From assembly GCA_022496805.1 (NCBI GenBank), contig CM040087.1:13528001-13592000 (forward strand): DNA of 64,000 nt. The letters run 5' to 3'. Origin of the DNA: Pohlia nutans (Eukaryota > Streptophyta > Bryopsida > Bryales > Mniaceae). Made by a program: the position numbers and the translations under genes. Shown piece by piece: positions 11,520 through 26,074 of this stretch; within the stretch, counting starts at the first letter, position 1, and each line of letters opens with the position of its first letter. The notes under the pieces were generated by a model. The model ran no database searches. It was not told the DNA's origin and saw nothing but the letters and a program-made list of their open reading frames with translations.

Positions 11520-12620
11520 CTATACTAAAATATACAAGAATTGGAGTCCAGGGTGGGCTACAACATAACCTGCTAAAGTTGTTGCTCGTACACCATCCTT
11601 GCCTTGAAATGTTGAATCCCATATGCCTGCTTCCTTCAAATTGTCAAAGTGAAAAGAAAAATAGATAGGTTATTGCATTAACTACTCCTGTAGCAGCTCC
11701 GTAACATTCTAGAGAACCCTTGTGAATTGGCATGAAAGGGAACCCTTGAGCTCAATTTGAACGAGAGCTTGCTCTTCAAGCCAATGAACCATTATCTTCC
11801 CACAAAAGAGTACGTCAAAGCTTTAATTTTGTTTTGATTTGACATGAATATGCTCTAAATATCTCTTAGAGCATGCACACCCTTCTTCCTTCAATTCACC
11901 CCTTGACTACTATAATCACATTTGAGATATGGTGTCACAAGCTATTGTCCCCACACCCTTGAACCGCTATAATCACCCTCTATATAGTACGTGAACCAAT
12001 CACAATCACATAACATTGTTGTCCATCAATCTAAAATACCAAGCTCTTCGTTGAATTAGCTAGAGGGACTATAGAGGCATCACTATATGTGGCTCATTCA
12101 CATGCCTTGCAAAAACAACATTAACCCCTAAACGTCCCAGCATCTAGAAACTGGATCATGAACTGATTCGAAGGCTTGTAACTTTCTCATACAACCTTGG
12201 ATGATTTTCATCCAAGTCACCCTTGAAAGCCTATTAAATTCTTTACCAATTACGATAAATCTCTTGTGAAGGGGAGCTGTTGATAATATTGGAGAGGCCT
12301 CCAACTACAAGTATGTCAAATTTGTTGGGTAGGTTTTATGCTTGCAATGGTCTTCTCATGTACACCTCATGTACATCTGAGCCATGCTAATATCTACTTT
12401 TTGACACTGGAATCTACTTCTGTTCACAGGGTTGGTACGTTTAGGGGTTAATTGGCACTGTTGCCATGCCATCTACTCAAGAATGATATGACAGCACTGA
12501 GAATCAAAATACAGAAAAATTCAACCTCCATTCCACTGTCATTTCTAATGCTGAAAGAAACTCTGGAATAGTAGTGGCGGTGGTGCAATACTCACTTTCA
12601 TATCATCTGTGCTTGAACAG
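11520..12620. other. Intergenic between LINE and LRR gene
   Basis: No gene seen. It contains the TTAA-flanked MITE at 12121-12451. The rest is AT-rich unique-looking sequence. Confidence 0.6.
12121..12451. mobile_element. MITE with TTAA flanks (family G copy 1)
   Basis: TTAACCCCTAAACGT at the left and ACGTTTAGGGGTTAA at the right form a perfect 15-bp terminal inverted repeat counting the TTAA. TTAA on both sides is what piggyBac-type insertion gives. About 140 bp of its left half is found again, inverted, at 33590-33731. Confidence 0.8.
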
Positions 12621-12622
12621 AA

Positions 12623-15600
12623 TCAACATGAGGTTCCATTGCTGGCTTCTTGCAGAAGTTGCACATAAGCCTGCTGCCATAGCTCCGTGAACTCATCAGG
12701 AGCCTTATCTGGGTTAGAGGGTGGTTTGCAATGTCGTGTCATAGCTCTGCAACCACACTCCCCTTCCAATACTCCAGCCAGCATTGCGTTTGTTCGGGCT
12801 GCCACCCTCGCATTGTTCGGCAGCGCAATCAGCTTATGCTTTGCTGTTGAGCCAAAAAAAACAAACAAAAAACTATTAAGAATTTCCAGAAACGTTCCTC
12901 AATCCTGTCCTCATCACAATGCAGAATTTGGAAAGTAGGCCCGTTAGATTGCCTTATGTATGTTCAAAACAAGAAGTCATAGTTTCAACCTCTACAGGAA
13001 GTGAATACTAGAGAAACTCAACAGTACCTTATCTATCATTGCAAGTGATGAGGAGCATTAGTGAAAAATTAGTATGAGACAACCTATTGCCCCTACATAG
13101 TATTGAAGATTATAGACTACAAATTTCTCCTACTGTAAGTGGCCACTTCTATATGTATAGGAGTTGAAATAGATCATTTCAAGGAACGTAAAAAAAACTG
13201 TCAATAGAAATAAATCATGTCCTACATTTCAAACGATAGAAACATGTTTGAAAGTTACTATAATCAACTATTTGCTTCCAAAGAAGATATACTATTTTTA
13301 CTTTGGGTTTTAGTTTGGGGTTAACAGCTCACCTTTGAGAGAAAATAATGACCTGCCTGTCACATTTGTAAGTCGCACATCCAGAAGAAGCAAGTCGGGT
13401 ATTGCTGCACAAATCGATAAACACAAGACTCAGTTGCTGCAAGCATCATATATGTGGCCAACACATTTTGATAAGTAGGAGAGCAAGTTTACTTGCATTT
13501 TTAAGGTAGAGGATACTAAAATCAAAGCCACTCATCTCTTCCAATACATCAGTTGGACTTATGAGCAAGTGGTGCAAGCATGAATTTACTAAATGTCTAT
13601 AGCCACTGATCTTTGAATGAAAATGGGAGTTGTGTGCTGTCGATTATGGTGATCTGCAACCTCACACTTTGAATGATTGCATAAGAAATTCACATAGTGA
13701 TATAAAGTTTGATCTCAATAGATTTGGCTCTTGTACCCAAAGACCTCTCCAGAGCTCTTTACATCTCCCCAAAATCACACTTCTACATTTGTTGAAATGC
13801 TTGACCCCTACAATTTATGGCCGTGGAGTCAAACTACAATTTGTATCCTTATGAATGTTTCCTATCGTCAACGATATTATTTTAATTTTATTTTTCCAAG
13901 ATGAATGAATATATTAACACTTTAACATCCCATTCCTTTGTAGGATAGTCAAACTACACTTATATACACAGTTTAGCTTTCAAGATTTTTTGAAATATAT
14001 TTTTTAATATTTTTCATGCATGAGATTGTATGTTTCCTATTAGCCCTAAAATTTTCCAATTTTTTTGATACAAAATGAACTTTTTACAAATTTTTAAGTC
14101 AAATACTTCAAGAAATTCATATTAATCACAAAAAATCTTCAAAAATATAAATTTTTACAACATGTGCAAATGACAATGGAGAATCACATGATATGTTTTT
14201 TAGAAAAAAATTGAAAAAAATACTTCAAGAAATTCACAAAAAACTACAGTGTAATTCAAACCTATGAATCACATGACAATCCTATGAATTACACTGCATA
14301 GGATTGAATTACACTGTAGTGTGATTTTTTTACTGAATTTTTTATGGGAAGTTAGCTTCATGTATGTGTGATCCGATCGAAAAGGAAACAATTTCTGAAA
14401 AATTTATGCCTCATTTCGTGTTGCAGTGTTTCACCCAAAATTTGGAAGATTTTAGTCTAAAAGTGTTCTTGAAAAAAAAAACTCATAAAATCAAGCATCT
14501 AAAAAATCTCGAAAAATCACTACACCTAGAGTACTACATTATAAGCCATCACAACAAATTTCATCCCCACATTGTCAATATCTTATTCGTAATCGAATTA
14601 CAAAATAATTTTTTATTTTATGTTTCAAAATTTATAGAAAAATATCAGTGATAGCAATTAAAGATCTAACCGTATAGATTGAATCTAAATTTCAAAATGT
14701 ATAACTTTCATTCGTACACCAAGTTTCAAATATTCATGTTAGTTGCATTTTATAATGCATCTTTGCAAAACTGCCCAAATTGGACATAGGTGAGGACGTT
14801 TAGGGGTTAAGGGTTAACTACAATCCAAAATTATTCTGTATTTTTTTTGTGAGATTTAAAATTATTGTGATTTTTTAAGGAAAATCTTGAAAAAATTTGA
14901 TATTAATTGTAAAACATACTCAAAAAATCTACTTTTTTCCATAGGTTTTAATAAGAATGAAGAACATTATGATGCATGTAAATCATTTCCACAATATATT
15001 AAAAATGAATTATTCCGTGGTAATAGGTACTGAACTTGTAATTGGAGTGGAATTTTCCTAAATTTAAAATGGAGTGGAAACTAGTCTATTTTCACTTAAA
15101 ATATTTTTATAAATTAATTAATTTTGTGTGCACACTAGCTGTTGTTTGACTCCCGAGCAACCAGATTTTGGTTGTTCAGGTGTTTAAGGGTTAAAGTGAC
15201 GCAATAGTATCCTCAAGTTTCAAAGTCTCACCTAGCAAGTGAGCAATAGCTGCATGTGTAATGTGAGTGCGTTGAAGCCGTAAATATGTCAAGTTGGAAA
15301 CAGGGTATTGACTCATGAGAGTTTGTACTCCATATTGACCCGTTTCTGTGACTAGCTTGAGATCCTCAACTGTAGTTTCTTCTTGCTGGGAGGCCCAAGA
15401 ATGTAAACGGCTTCCATACGTGAGAAACTCCACCAAACCATCACCGACACACGTGCCACTGACGTTTAAAGCCCGAAGGTTTGTCAATTCTGCGCACACC
15501 CCCATTAATATTACAGAGCCCTGTCAACGTTGCAAAAAGAATCCTACGATTGACAATTACTCGGGATTCATCTGTACTGTAAAACAATAATTCAACCAAA

Positions 15601-18258
15601 ATTGGAAGATGTGACTCAACCAGAGAATTCAAACAAAGGGAGAAGTAAGACTTCAGATCAACAAGACAGAAAAAAAAACCGCTAATTACAAGTGTTTCTA
15701 CCCAACATAAAAATGTCTCTTTTCGTAGTACATTCCTCAATAAAATCCTCTTTTCAAAAATCTTATTTGACTATCTTATGATGCCACCATTCCCATAACC
15801 ACATGTCACAATTCTACTAAACATAAACATATTCATTCTTTGGAATGATGGACCCCAACAAGCTACTCCCTCCGTCCCAAAATTATTGTCATGTTGAAAG
15901 TCATGTTTGAAAGTGCTTTTTTAAGTAGGTCAAAAAAAATACTTCCTTGTGGCTAATTTTATTTAGGTTGCAATGAACACATGCAATGTTCTTCAATCAT
16001 TCTAGTGACATAATTTGGAACCTTTTTTAGCCATGTTTCTTACAATATGATCAATGAAATTGGCTCAAAGAGATACCAAACAAATTTGTATGACAATAAC
16101 TTTGGGACGGAGGGAGTACTTAACACATGTCTCGTTTTCATTGGACACCATGACTTTCTAAACCATAGCTTAGTCTCTTCCCTTGGGGTAGAGACAACAA
16201 AGCATGGCTCTAAAATAAGAGCCAGAAGGGCACAACACCCTAAACCACAAGTAATAAACGCAGTAGTACAGTACCTGAAATCGTGTGTGCAGCGTCATCA
16301 GTCATGGCAGAAACATTTTCGACATCCAAGCACTGCAGTTGAGGCAGTTCTGCACTCAATCAGACACGGGCTCCCTCTTTCAAAAACCAAAAGTCCCAGT
16401 ATTCACTAGGGCATAATCATTTGCCGTCAAATCAATAGATCATCTTGCGAGGAAACCAAAAGCTATTACAAAAAATATCTACCGTCCCCGCAATTTAAAT
16501 AAGGTAGGATTCTCTAAAACTGCTAGGGTGACATCTAACACAGGGGTTGATATTGAATTTTTCATTTTACACCAGTTGCACATTTTAAAGCTTCTAGAAC
16601 AAACACTACAACTTCGAAATCATAACTGATTATACAAGCATCTACAATCTTTTGATTCAAAGTCTGCTTCGATTTGTCTCTCCCCAAAATCACTCAAAAA
16701 TGTTTGGGCCAGGAAATCAGGGGGGTAGTTTCAAACGAAAGGTACTGTACCTCGAATATGAAGAAGATCCTCAGCTTTTAAGAACCAGCAATCTCGCAAA
16801 TTCAAGCACTCCAAACAATTCAAAGCTGCAAAATCATTTCCGAGCCAACTATCATGCGGTATTTTGAGAATAAACTGCAGAAAACTTGTCCCTCTGAACC
16901 ACTTGCAAGCTCCTGTAACCCCTAAAAGACCAAGGATTCACGGTATAAAAATGACCCATTCAATTCACCGAATTTTGAAAAAAAAAAAAATTCTGATGGA
17001 GTCGAAATTTATATCACCAGAGTCAGTGAAAACGTTGTATGTGTTGCTCAAAAAATAGTTCCCAAGTGACCTACTTAAAACTGCTTAAAAAACACATGAG
17101 ACCAAACTCGGGCCTCTTGGTCCTTTAGGAGTTAGAGATGAACCAAAGCTACCAGTTGCAAAACAACCAATACCACCAGTGATTTTTTGTTGCTAATTTT
17201 AGCCAAATTGCTATTTAAAATCTGGACTGGCTAATTGATACCGGTACAAAGGATTTTTGAGGGGAAAAAAAAAGGGAAGAATAGCCAGGTTTCCTACATG
17301 GAGTCGAGAAGTGTAGCCTCTTTAAACCTAGGTATCACCCGGGTATTGCCGCGGTAGCACCTAGGTAGCAACAGTAATCTCAAAACTGGCTAAAATTAGC
17401 TGTATTTCTACCCAAAAAATGGGGCTGCTAAACATACAAAGAAAGAAAATGAATAAAAATTTGAAATGTAGCCAGAATGCTCATCATGATATAAATATGT
17501 AGCAACTTCATGAGGTGATATCCACAGATATCATCGTGGTATCACCTTAATATATCAAGGGTATTGCCGGATATTATAGAGGTATCGTGAGTATTGTATG
17601 CACTGGGTAGCAAAAGTAGATACCATTTATCTGGGAGGTCGCATAATGTTGTAAGTCATAAGATCACTGGGTAGCACATATGTATCACCCGGATATTACC
17701 TATATATTAATATGGAAAGAGCATCCAAGGAGCCTGGATTGCTCTTCAAGCCCTGGAAAAGTAGCAAAAATGCTAAACTGTCTTCTGACAAAAATAAATA
17801 AATAAATAAATCACTGATTTTATACCACGTAAAAGAGTTGGCGAGGAACACAACATACCAGAGAAGAAATTGAGGTTGACGAGCCACTGGCATCCTCGAA
17901 AATCGAGTTGAACAAGGTGAGGCAGAAGAGAGAGCTGTTGAACGCCCCGGGAGTTCAACCGCTGCACTCCACACAAGCTCAAAGCCTGCGAGGAGCTCCA
18001 GGAGCTATTCTCGCACAGGGCCTTGAGCTCCGTGAAGGAAGTCCGCTTTTTTTGCCTTAGAAAGTCGTGCAGAAGAGTGATGGAAAGATCGGCGGGGAGC
18101 AACTGCAGCTTGTGTGCATGGCGAGGCAGATGCAACGCCGCTTGACGCATGCACAGCTGTAAAAGAGACAACGGCCTGTCTATAACACAGCGTTCCTTCT
18201 TCTTCTTCTTCTCATTCCTGTTATCATTGTAGGATCCATTTTCCGAGGTTCTCTTCAT
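12623..18258 (-). CDS. Leucine-rich repeat protein (RNI-like), six exons
   Basis: Exons from 5' to 3': 18258-17859, 16912-16751, 16349-16275, 15489-15232, 13404-13333, 12843-12623. All five introns are phase 1 and have GT-AG ends, giving 395 codons and TAA/TGA-bounded frame. The N-terminal part has LSLLQLCMRQAALHLPRHAH followed by LLPADLSITLLHDFL, which resembles a VHL/F-box-like segment (inference). Then come leucine-rich repeats, for example LVQLDFRGCQWL, LNCLECLNLRDCWF, LPQLQCLDVENVS, LTNLRALNVSGT, LTYLRLQRTHIT and IPDLLLLDVRLTNVTG. Two exons (75 and 72 bp) match single repeats. Because all introns share one phase, an extra repeat exon between 15232 and 13404 could have been missed. Such proteins bind partners, often as substrate receptors of ubiquitin ligases. 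The actual partner is unknown. The start codon lies in a 195-bp tandem repeat. Confidence 0.75.
13870..15187. repeat. AT-rich element copies in LRR intron 4 (family H)
   Basis: The part at 14340-14820 ends gacgtttaggggttaa. It shares long blocks with 40620-40862 (for example 'gatctaaccgtat.gat.gaatct' and 'tttataatgcatctttgca'). It also shares blocks, inverted, with 26800-26990 (the 'atgggaagttaacttcat' and 'atgcctcatttc.tgttgca' blocks). The copies therefore belong to one dispersed family ending in TTAA-adjacent GGGG. Exact left boundaries are not resolved. Confidence 0.5.
15866..16116. mobile_element. Stowaway MITE (Tc1/mariner type)
   Basis: CTCCCTCCGTCCCAAAATTA at the left and TAACTTTGGGACGGAGGGAG at the right give a 27-bp TIR with one mismatch. 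It is flanked by TA on both sides (15864-15865, 16117-16118). CTCCCTCCGT and a TA target are diagnostic of Stowaway elements. It lies in intron 3 of the LRR gene, about 160 bp beyond the exon 3 donor site. Confidence 0.92.
16915..17134. mobile_element. MITE, family C copy abutting a splice acceptor
   Basis: The left end gtaacccctaaaagaccaag and right end cttggtcctttaggagtta are inverted repeats. The interior shares 'attcacggt.taaaaatgac' and 'gtcagtgaa' with 1334-1530. On the minus strand its end reads CTTGGTCTTTTAGGGGTTAC, followed directly by AG and LRR exon 2 (which starts at 16912). Confidence 0.7.
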
Positions 18259-18800
18259 GATCTTCTATTCCATTCGCTCTGAAACCCTAAATCACTAACC
18301 CCTGTTCTTCAATCCAAACCCCGATTTCACGGCAGGAAGAATTCAACAGAAAAAAAATTACAGAGCGTCCCAAACCCTAAACCCTCACAAAATGACCGAC
18401 CGACTACCAAAAAGAAATTGCGCTCTTCCAACAACAATCGGACTTCTCTTCATGATCTTCTATTCCATTCGCTCTGAAACCCTAAATCACTAACCCCTGT
18501 TCTTCAATCCAAACCCCGATTTCACGGCAGGAAGAATTCAACAGAAAAAAAATTACAGAGCGTCCCAAACCCTAAACCCTCACAAAATGACCGACCGACT
18601 ACCAAAAAGAAATTGCGCTCTTCCAACAACAATTGGACTTCTCTTCATGATCTTCTATTCCATTCGCTCTTTCCCTTGAGAAACCCTAAATCACTCAATC
18701 CTCCATTCTCCGATTTCACGGCAGGAAAGAATTCATCATCAGCGTTCAACAGAAGAAGAAAAGAAATCACGGAGCGTCCCAAACCCTAAACCCTCACAAA
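18245..18800. repeat. 195-bp tandem triplication at the LRR gene start
   Basis: The block catgatcttctattccattc starts at 18256, 18451 and 18646, a period of 195. The first two copies are nearly identical. The third is diverged (insertion of ttcccttga, changed 3' half). Each copy carries the reverse complement of an ATG AAG AGA start and an 'aaaccctaaaccct' telobox-like motif. Copy 1 supplies the start used in the CDS call. Copies 2 and 3 give alternative upstream ATGs. Confidence 0.9.
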
Positions 18801-19152
18801 ATGACCAAAAATAAGCACAAATTGGACGTGTTCACCAGGTGGAAAGTGAGGCTGTAGCGTCGGGGGGCCAAGTGAGGTGATAACCGAGGTGATGAATCCC
18901 CATTTCAACACCTCGAGAACCAAGTGATGAGGACAATTGATGCTTTGGATTTTCTGGTGGCAGCAGTCTGATTCCAAGCAATGCACGTCGACAATCAAGG
19001 GTCGGAATGTGCGTTGTGCGAAGCCAGATTGCTGCAACAGAAGGCAAGGCAGACGACCACGCAACGTAACGTAACGCAGGCTTGTGAGAGAAATGGTACG
19101 AGAGATGGGTGCTAAACCTACCCGACGTTGATTTTCACGTATATCGATGCAT

Positions 19153-20064
19153 GCCGTAGTTTACTAGCAGGTTCGGCACCTTGCTGCCTAATAATTAATT
19201 AAAGTTCAAAAAATAGGTTCGGCACCTAAAGATAATATATTAATAACTACAGCAGTTTTCTCTTTTAATTTTTAAAAATTCGGCTTGTTGTCAAGTCCAA
19301 CTCTCTGCATTAGTTGACGTGCAAGATTTGAGTCTAGAGTGGCAAGAATGCTCTGTGCTTGATACAAGTGAGTGGAATTGTATCCAACAATGCATATGGG
19401 ATATGTGAACTTTGAGGTGAAGCACCTAGTTAGTCTTTAATTTTTATAACACACATAACTTTTGCATAAAGTCTTCAAATGGCATAAAATTTGTTGGAGG
19501 TGAACGATTACTTGATTTCTAAACTTTTCTTAGACCAAAACAATTCCAAAAAAGTTGATCTTCTATGCACAAATGAGCTTTGAAAAATTGTTGGGAACGC
19601 ATTTTGATACATTGACCTTTACGATGTTGTGCTGTTTTTGTCCATATCTTTTGCATAAAAACTTATTTTGACACAAAACTTGTTGGAGGTGGAAGAAGAC
19701 TTGATTTCTCAACTTTTTTTAGTTAGACACAATTCTATAAAACTTCATCTTCTATGCTCAATTGGACTCCAAAAATCTGTGTACAACACATTTCAAAAGC
19801 CTCACCTAGAGCTTGCTACTTAACCCATATTCTTTGTGGACTAATGTAAGTGGCCTTGATTACAAAAGGAGCACCTTCTCTCCAATAAAATTCACACAAG
19901 TCTCACAACTAAGTAAAATTCCAGTGAAAAGTAAAAAATTCTCACTTTTCAGCAATTTTGAATTATAAATTATAATAATCGACAAAAAATACCAATAATT
20001 TCCCAAAATTTTAGGCATCTATTTTTAGAATTAATTTCCACCGAATCTGCTAGTAAACTATGGT
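19153..20064. mobile_element. Family D element copy 2, about 0.9 kb
   Basis: The left end contains tagtttactagcaggttcgg. The right end is its complement, ccgaatctgctagtaaacta, with one mismatch. The subterminal 'ttcggcacc...aataattaattaaagtt...ggttcggcacc' matches the element at 2508-2787. Internal halves repeat 'cataaaa.ttgttggaggt' twice. No transposase. Confidence 0.7.
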
Positions 20065-20367
20065 AGTAGAAAATCCTAAACCCTAAACCCTGCTAAATGT
20101 GTTATGGATGATAATACAAAAATACTTTATATAATTAGTAGCCTTCAAATGAGATGAAGTCTCATGAATATTTTAAAAATCTTATTAAACTTGTGATTTT
20201 AACAAATCATAATGAAATTTCATAAATAATTATTAATTTTATAATTTTAATGAGTTTTGGAAGTTTATAGCTTATAAATTATATATCTAATTCTTTACAA
20301 TGAATTTGCGATATCCATTTGTAAAATCTAAAATTAGTCATTTTACATCTTTATAAAATTGATGCAT

Positions 20368-20728
20368 TAGAGTTATCCGTAAAGTCCCTCAAAAGTGGGT
20401 GAGTGGACCATGATTTGATTGAATAGTGACAGTAATCCTAAAAAAAGAACTTGTGTCGGGCACTAAAAAAAAACTGTGGGTGCAAACTTTGAAAGCACCA
20501 AAATCGGTGCTAAAAAATTTCTCACCCAAGTTTCTATTATTCACCTTCACACACGAAGAAGGTGATTGCCTAGCCCCTTTTCTGGCAATAGATTCACACT
20601 ATATATACCTAGACCGTCCCCACTCACCCATTCTTTTGATCTCCTAGAATTTCTCTCAATAGTTATCGTTTCTCCAAATTTTAGTCAAACTAAGGTCCAA
20701 TCAACCCATTAGTTTACGGATAACTCTA
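20368..20728. mobile_element. MITE, family I copy 1
   Basis: TAGAGTTATCCGTAAA at the left and TTTACGGATAACTCTA at the right are a perfect 16-bp TIR. ATGCAT occurs just outside on both sides. The same TIR family is in the RPL11 intron (23181-23545). Confidence 0.75.
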
Positions 20729-21262
20729 TTATCATGCATTTTTCAAACATTTACAATTTTGACAATTTTGTAAACAACTTTAGGCACATGAGCGACCAAC
20801 TTTCTTTAATGTTCATGAAATTAATTAAAAACATATTCATTCATCCAAAAAAAATTCTTATAGCCAACTTGATTCTAAAAAGGTTAGGCTATTGAAACAC
20901 TCAATTCATACACTTTTAGCATGTTTTAAAACCATTTTATTTTTTGATGCAATCCATTTTGGGTCGCCCAAGAACATAAAGGTTAATTCTTAGTTTAAAA
21001 GGTGAGATCTTAAAAATGATTTTTCAAAATAAGTAGAATCAAATTATATCATCTCATAGTGCAAATTAGAGTTATACAAAAACAAAATTGGTGCATGAGG
21101 GGAGTTCAAGTGGAGTTTGCTCCCTATATTTACAATTTATGACAAACATTGTTCAAAAATAGTCTCTTGGTCAAGGTTCCATGCTTCACAATGGCCTTGC
21201 TTTAAATTATTCTCCAACTCACTGTAGACTAGATTTGCAGTCTTTTGGAACTCAAAACAAGT

Positions 21263-22072
21263 TTAACCCTTTAGTGCCCAGCAGACCACATTATGGTCAC
21301 TGCGACGTTCGGAATGCAAATAGAAGAGAATCCGTGAAGAATTGGAACTTCAGTTTTGAAGTTCAGATTATGCCATATACATTACACACCTTCCAGACAA
21401 AAAATATTTCAATTTGGAATTGTACAACTATCAAAATACCTATCATCAAAACGCGAAAATACTGCAAATACTTGAAAATACAGTAAATACTTACAAATAC
21501 AACACATGTATTATGCAGTATTTCTTGTGTTTGGAAGTTTGTTATCTTGTTTTATTTTTTTGAATCGTGTTCTCTTCTTCATCTTCCATTAGTGTGTGTA
21601 ATCCGATCTTGACTAATGTACCCACCCCTGTCAATTTTCAACGTATAAAATTTTGTCCTAACCGTATATGGATAAGTCACTTTCACTTATAAAATTCACA
21701 ATAATTATGTGTGAGTCTATTCTTGACATGAAAGATTGCAACGGAGAGGTGTTGACATAGGGCATAGCTGAACTTCTTTACTTTTAATTTTGAAAATTTA
21801 ACCCACATTCTATTTAACTTTGAAGCCATAGACCCCCCAAAATCTCATTTTTGAGCGTGCATTATACAGTTCAAATACATACTATAATCTTCCAATCCCA
21901 CCATTGGATGATTCTCAAATTTTAATAAAATGTGTGCTCTCCAGTTGAGAATAAAATTGTACAGCTACTTTCTAATTTAATCCATTCTATTTTAGGTAGT
22001 CTCAATCACAGTGGGAAAAACCACTGAAATGCAGTGCTCCCTGCTACAGTACCCTGGGCACTAAAGGGTTAA
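21263..22072. mobile_element. TTAA-flanked element, family J copy 1
   Basis: TTAACCCTTTAGTGCCC at the left and GGGCACTAAAGGGTTAA at the right form a perfect 17-bp inverted terminus including TTAA. The interior, about 780 bp, is closely matched in opposite orientation at 39707-40518 (810 and 812 bp). No transposase frame, so non-autonomous. The TTAA and CCC start fit piggyBac-type transposition (inference). Confidence 0.85.
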
Positions 22073-22893
22073 GGTGAGTTTCCACTTTGAAACACTCATT
22101 TCGGCTAACTCTATTCTTCCAAATTTATTACAACGATTTTTAGTTTAAGATTGTTCATTTGGGATTTTTAATTGAATTTCAAAAGAAAAAAATGAAATTT
22201 TAATTAAAAAATATTAACATAAAAATGATAAATCCTCCTACAGTTGTGAATAACATCCAACAAACACAATTTAATAATGAACCCATGCTGAAAAGCTTCT
22301 TTGGACGATAGTTCATTTACATTATATAGAACACTGATACATAAAAAAAGTGCTTGTTTCCATAAAAATGAGCCCATTTTCAATGAATAAAAAAATGCTT
22401 TCAAAGAAATAAAGCCCATTGTGATAGTATCATTACTTGCAAAACTATTGATGTATTTAATTATTTTGAAAGAAAATGAAGGAACTCATTCCTGAACCGT
22501 AGAATCTAGAACGTGAAGATCCAGTTCCAAGACTACCAATTTAGTCATAATTTGGGTAGCCAAACGAGATCACTCTGTAGGTACATATGGCATTATTTTC
22601 TTGAAGGTAGAGCAATGAATGAGTGAATTGGACACAGTATAAAACGACAATCTCACTTCGTACTCAACAACAACATTTGAAGCCTAAGATGAGAGCACCA
22701 AATCAAAACAAAACTTACAATAATAAAGCAGCAGACAATGCCCAAGCTTCAAGCTGGCCATTACACCAAATCGGTCTGAATCACCAGAAAACTGACATAA
22801 TTTTAAAATGGCTGATTCAGTTGCATGAAAATGCATGGCTTGCCTGCAAAAATCCACACTAGGACTTTGAACAAATGCACCAGATGCAAAAAT

Positions 22894-24666
<1,773 letters not shown>

Positions 24667-26074
24667 TGCCGCAGATTTTTGAGTCACGATGTTGGCGATG
24701 GCGGCCGAGCTGAAGCTGGCAGAAAGAAGGATCAGTGTGTCTGCTTCGTCCTCTTCAACAGCGCCTCCCGGTGGATGGATGAAAACTAATGTGGATGATA
24801 ATTTGTTCATTCGTGACGGAATGTTGACGTATTCAACGAGACAGCCTCGTGTAGAAATTGAATTTCCACATCCGATTTTCGAAAGGTCCACGTCACACGT
24901 AAAACCAATCACGAGATGACATGTGGCACTTTTTTTTAAAACATATGATTGATTATGTGTCAAAATTGATTATGACGTAGAGTACTAATTTTATATAGAG
25001 AGAGATTTTAAAAGCAAAGATATTATTTACTAGCTATGATTGTGTATGAATGCTAAGAGGCTTAAAAATGGCTCTTCTCTCATCGAATTTTGTTTTCACT
25101 TTAAAAAAATCTTTGTTTCATTTATGTATATAATCAAGTCTAATTTCTATTCCATTTTACGATTCATCAAAATTTTAACTCTTTAATCTTGTATAGCAAT
25201 TACCAAGTCAATGGGTTACGAGTCAATTTGTTCTTCAACATACGGTAGTTTTTCTATTGAATTTTTTGAATTAAAAACTTTATGTGACTTTTAAATATAC
25301 TAAGAGAAAACACATTGTGATGTACACCCGAGGTAAAAGTTTCATGAATCTTGGATACTTATTGTAATTAATATGATTTTTTGAAGACGTAAAGCTTAAG
25401 AAAATCATGATAATCTCAATTTGAAAGCGATAAATATTTTAAAAATCAAGATTTATAGTAGACATAGAGGTTCATTTATGAGACATATTTTCAAAAAAAA
25501 ATCTCAAATAAAAAATGTACAAATCAAAGTTTGACAACATCAAGAAGGAATGGGCTTTGAGGGGTTAAAGGACATGGTCTTACACCAAAAATATTCGTTA
25601 AACTCCATTTTAAGCATGATTTTCTTTTTGATATGTTATGATTATATTCTAAAGAATTTTATTCCATAGATGCCATAATTATGTTTGTTGTGGCATTTTA
25701 AAACCCATTTGGTTCGACAAAGTAAAAATTATGAACAAGATTCTCCCAAAAGAAAAAAAACCCATAGGGCTTAGTATATCATTGAAAGGTTAAATGGAAT
25801 GGCATTTGTGTATACAAACATGTTTTTAGAAATGGATTAATAAATTTGGAAAAAGCTACATTTGTGTCAAAAAAAATCTATACACGACCTTTATGCATTC
25901 ATTTATATGAAAAAGAAAATGAAGAACCTTTTTGTTTACTACTACCGTATCTTGGAACAACTTCGGCAAGAATGAATCTAAAAATAAACACCAAAATTTC
26001 AGGGAAATTATTTTTCAAAAATTCTTTTGTATTGAGAAAATTAAATGGATTACATGGAATATTTGTTTTGCCAA

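Larger units (their letters stand above)
18801..22880. other. Intergenic between the LRR and RPL11 genes
   Basis: No supported gene. A 92-codon minus-strand frame (18786-19064) next to the LRR promoter has no recognisable domain. The rest contains elements at 19153-20064, 20368-20728 and 21263-22072, with AT-rich sequence between. Confidence 0.6.

Noticed and set aside
14364..14651. 95-codon open frame in an LRR intron
   Set aside because: Lys/Ile/Phe-rich composition typical of AT-rich non-coding DNA, and it lies in a dispersed repeat.
18786..19064. 92-codon minus-strand frame upstream of the LRR gene
   Set aside because: No domain, starts at a non-ATG codon for much of its length, and may be promoter or leader of the LRR gene. 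Kept only as a note.
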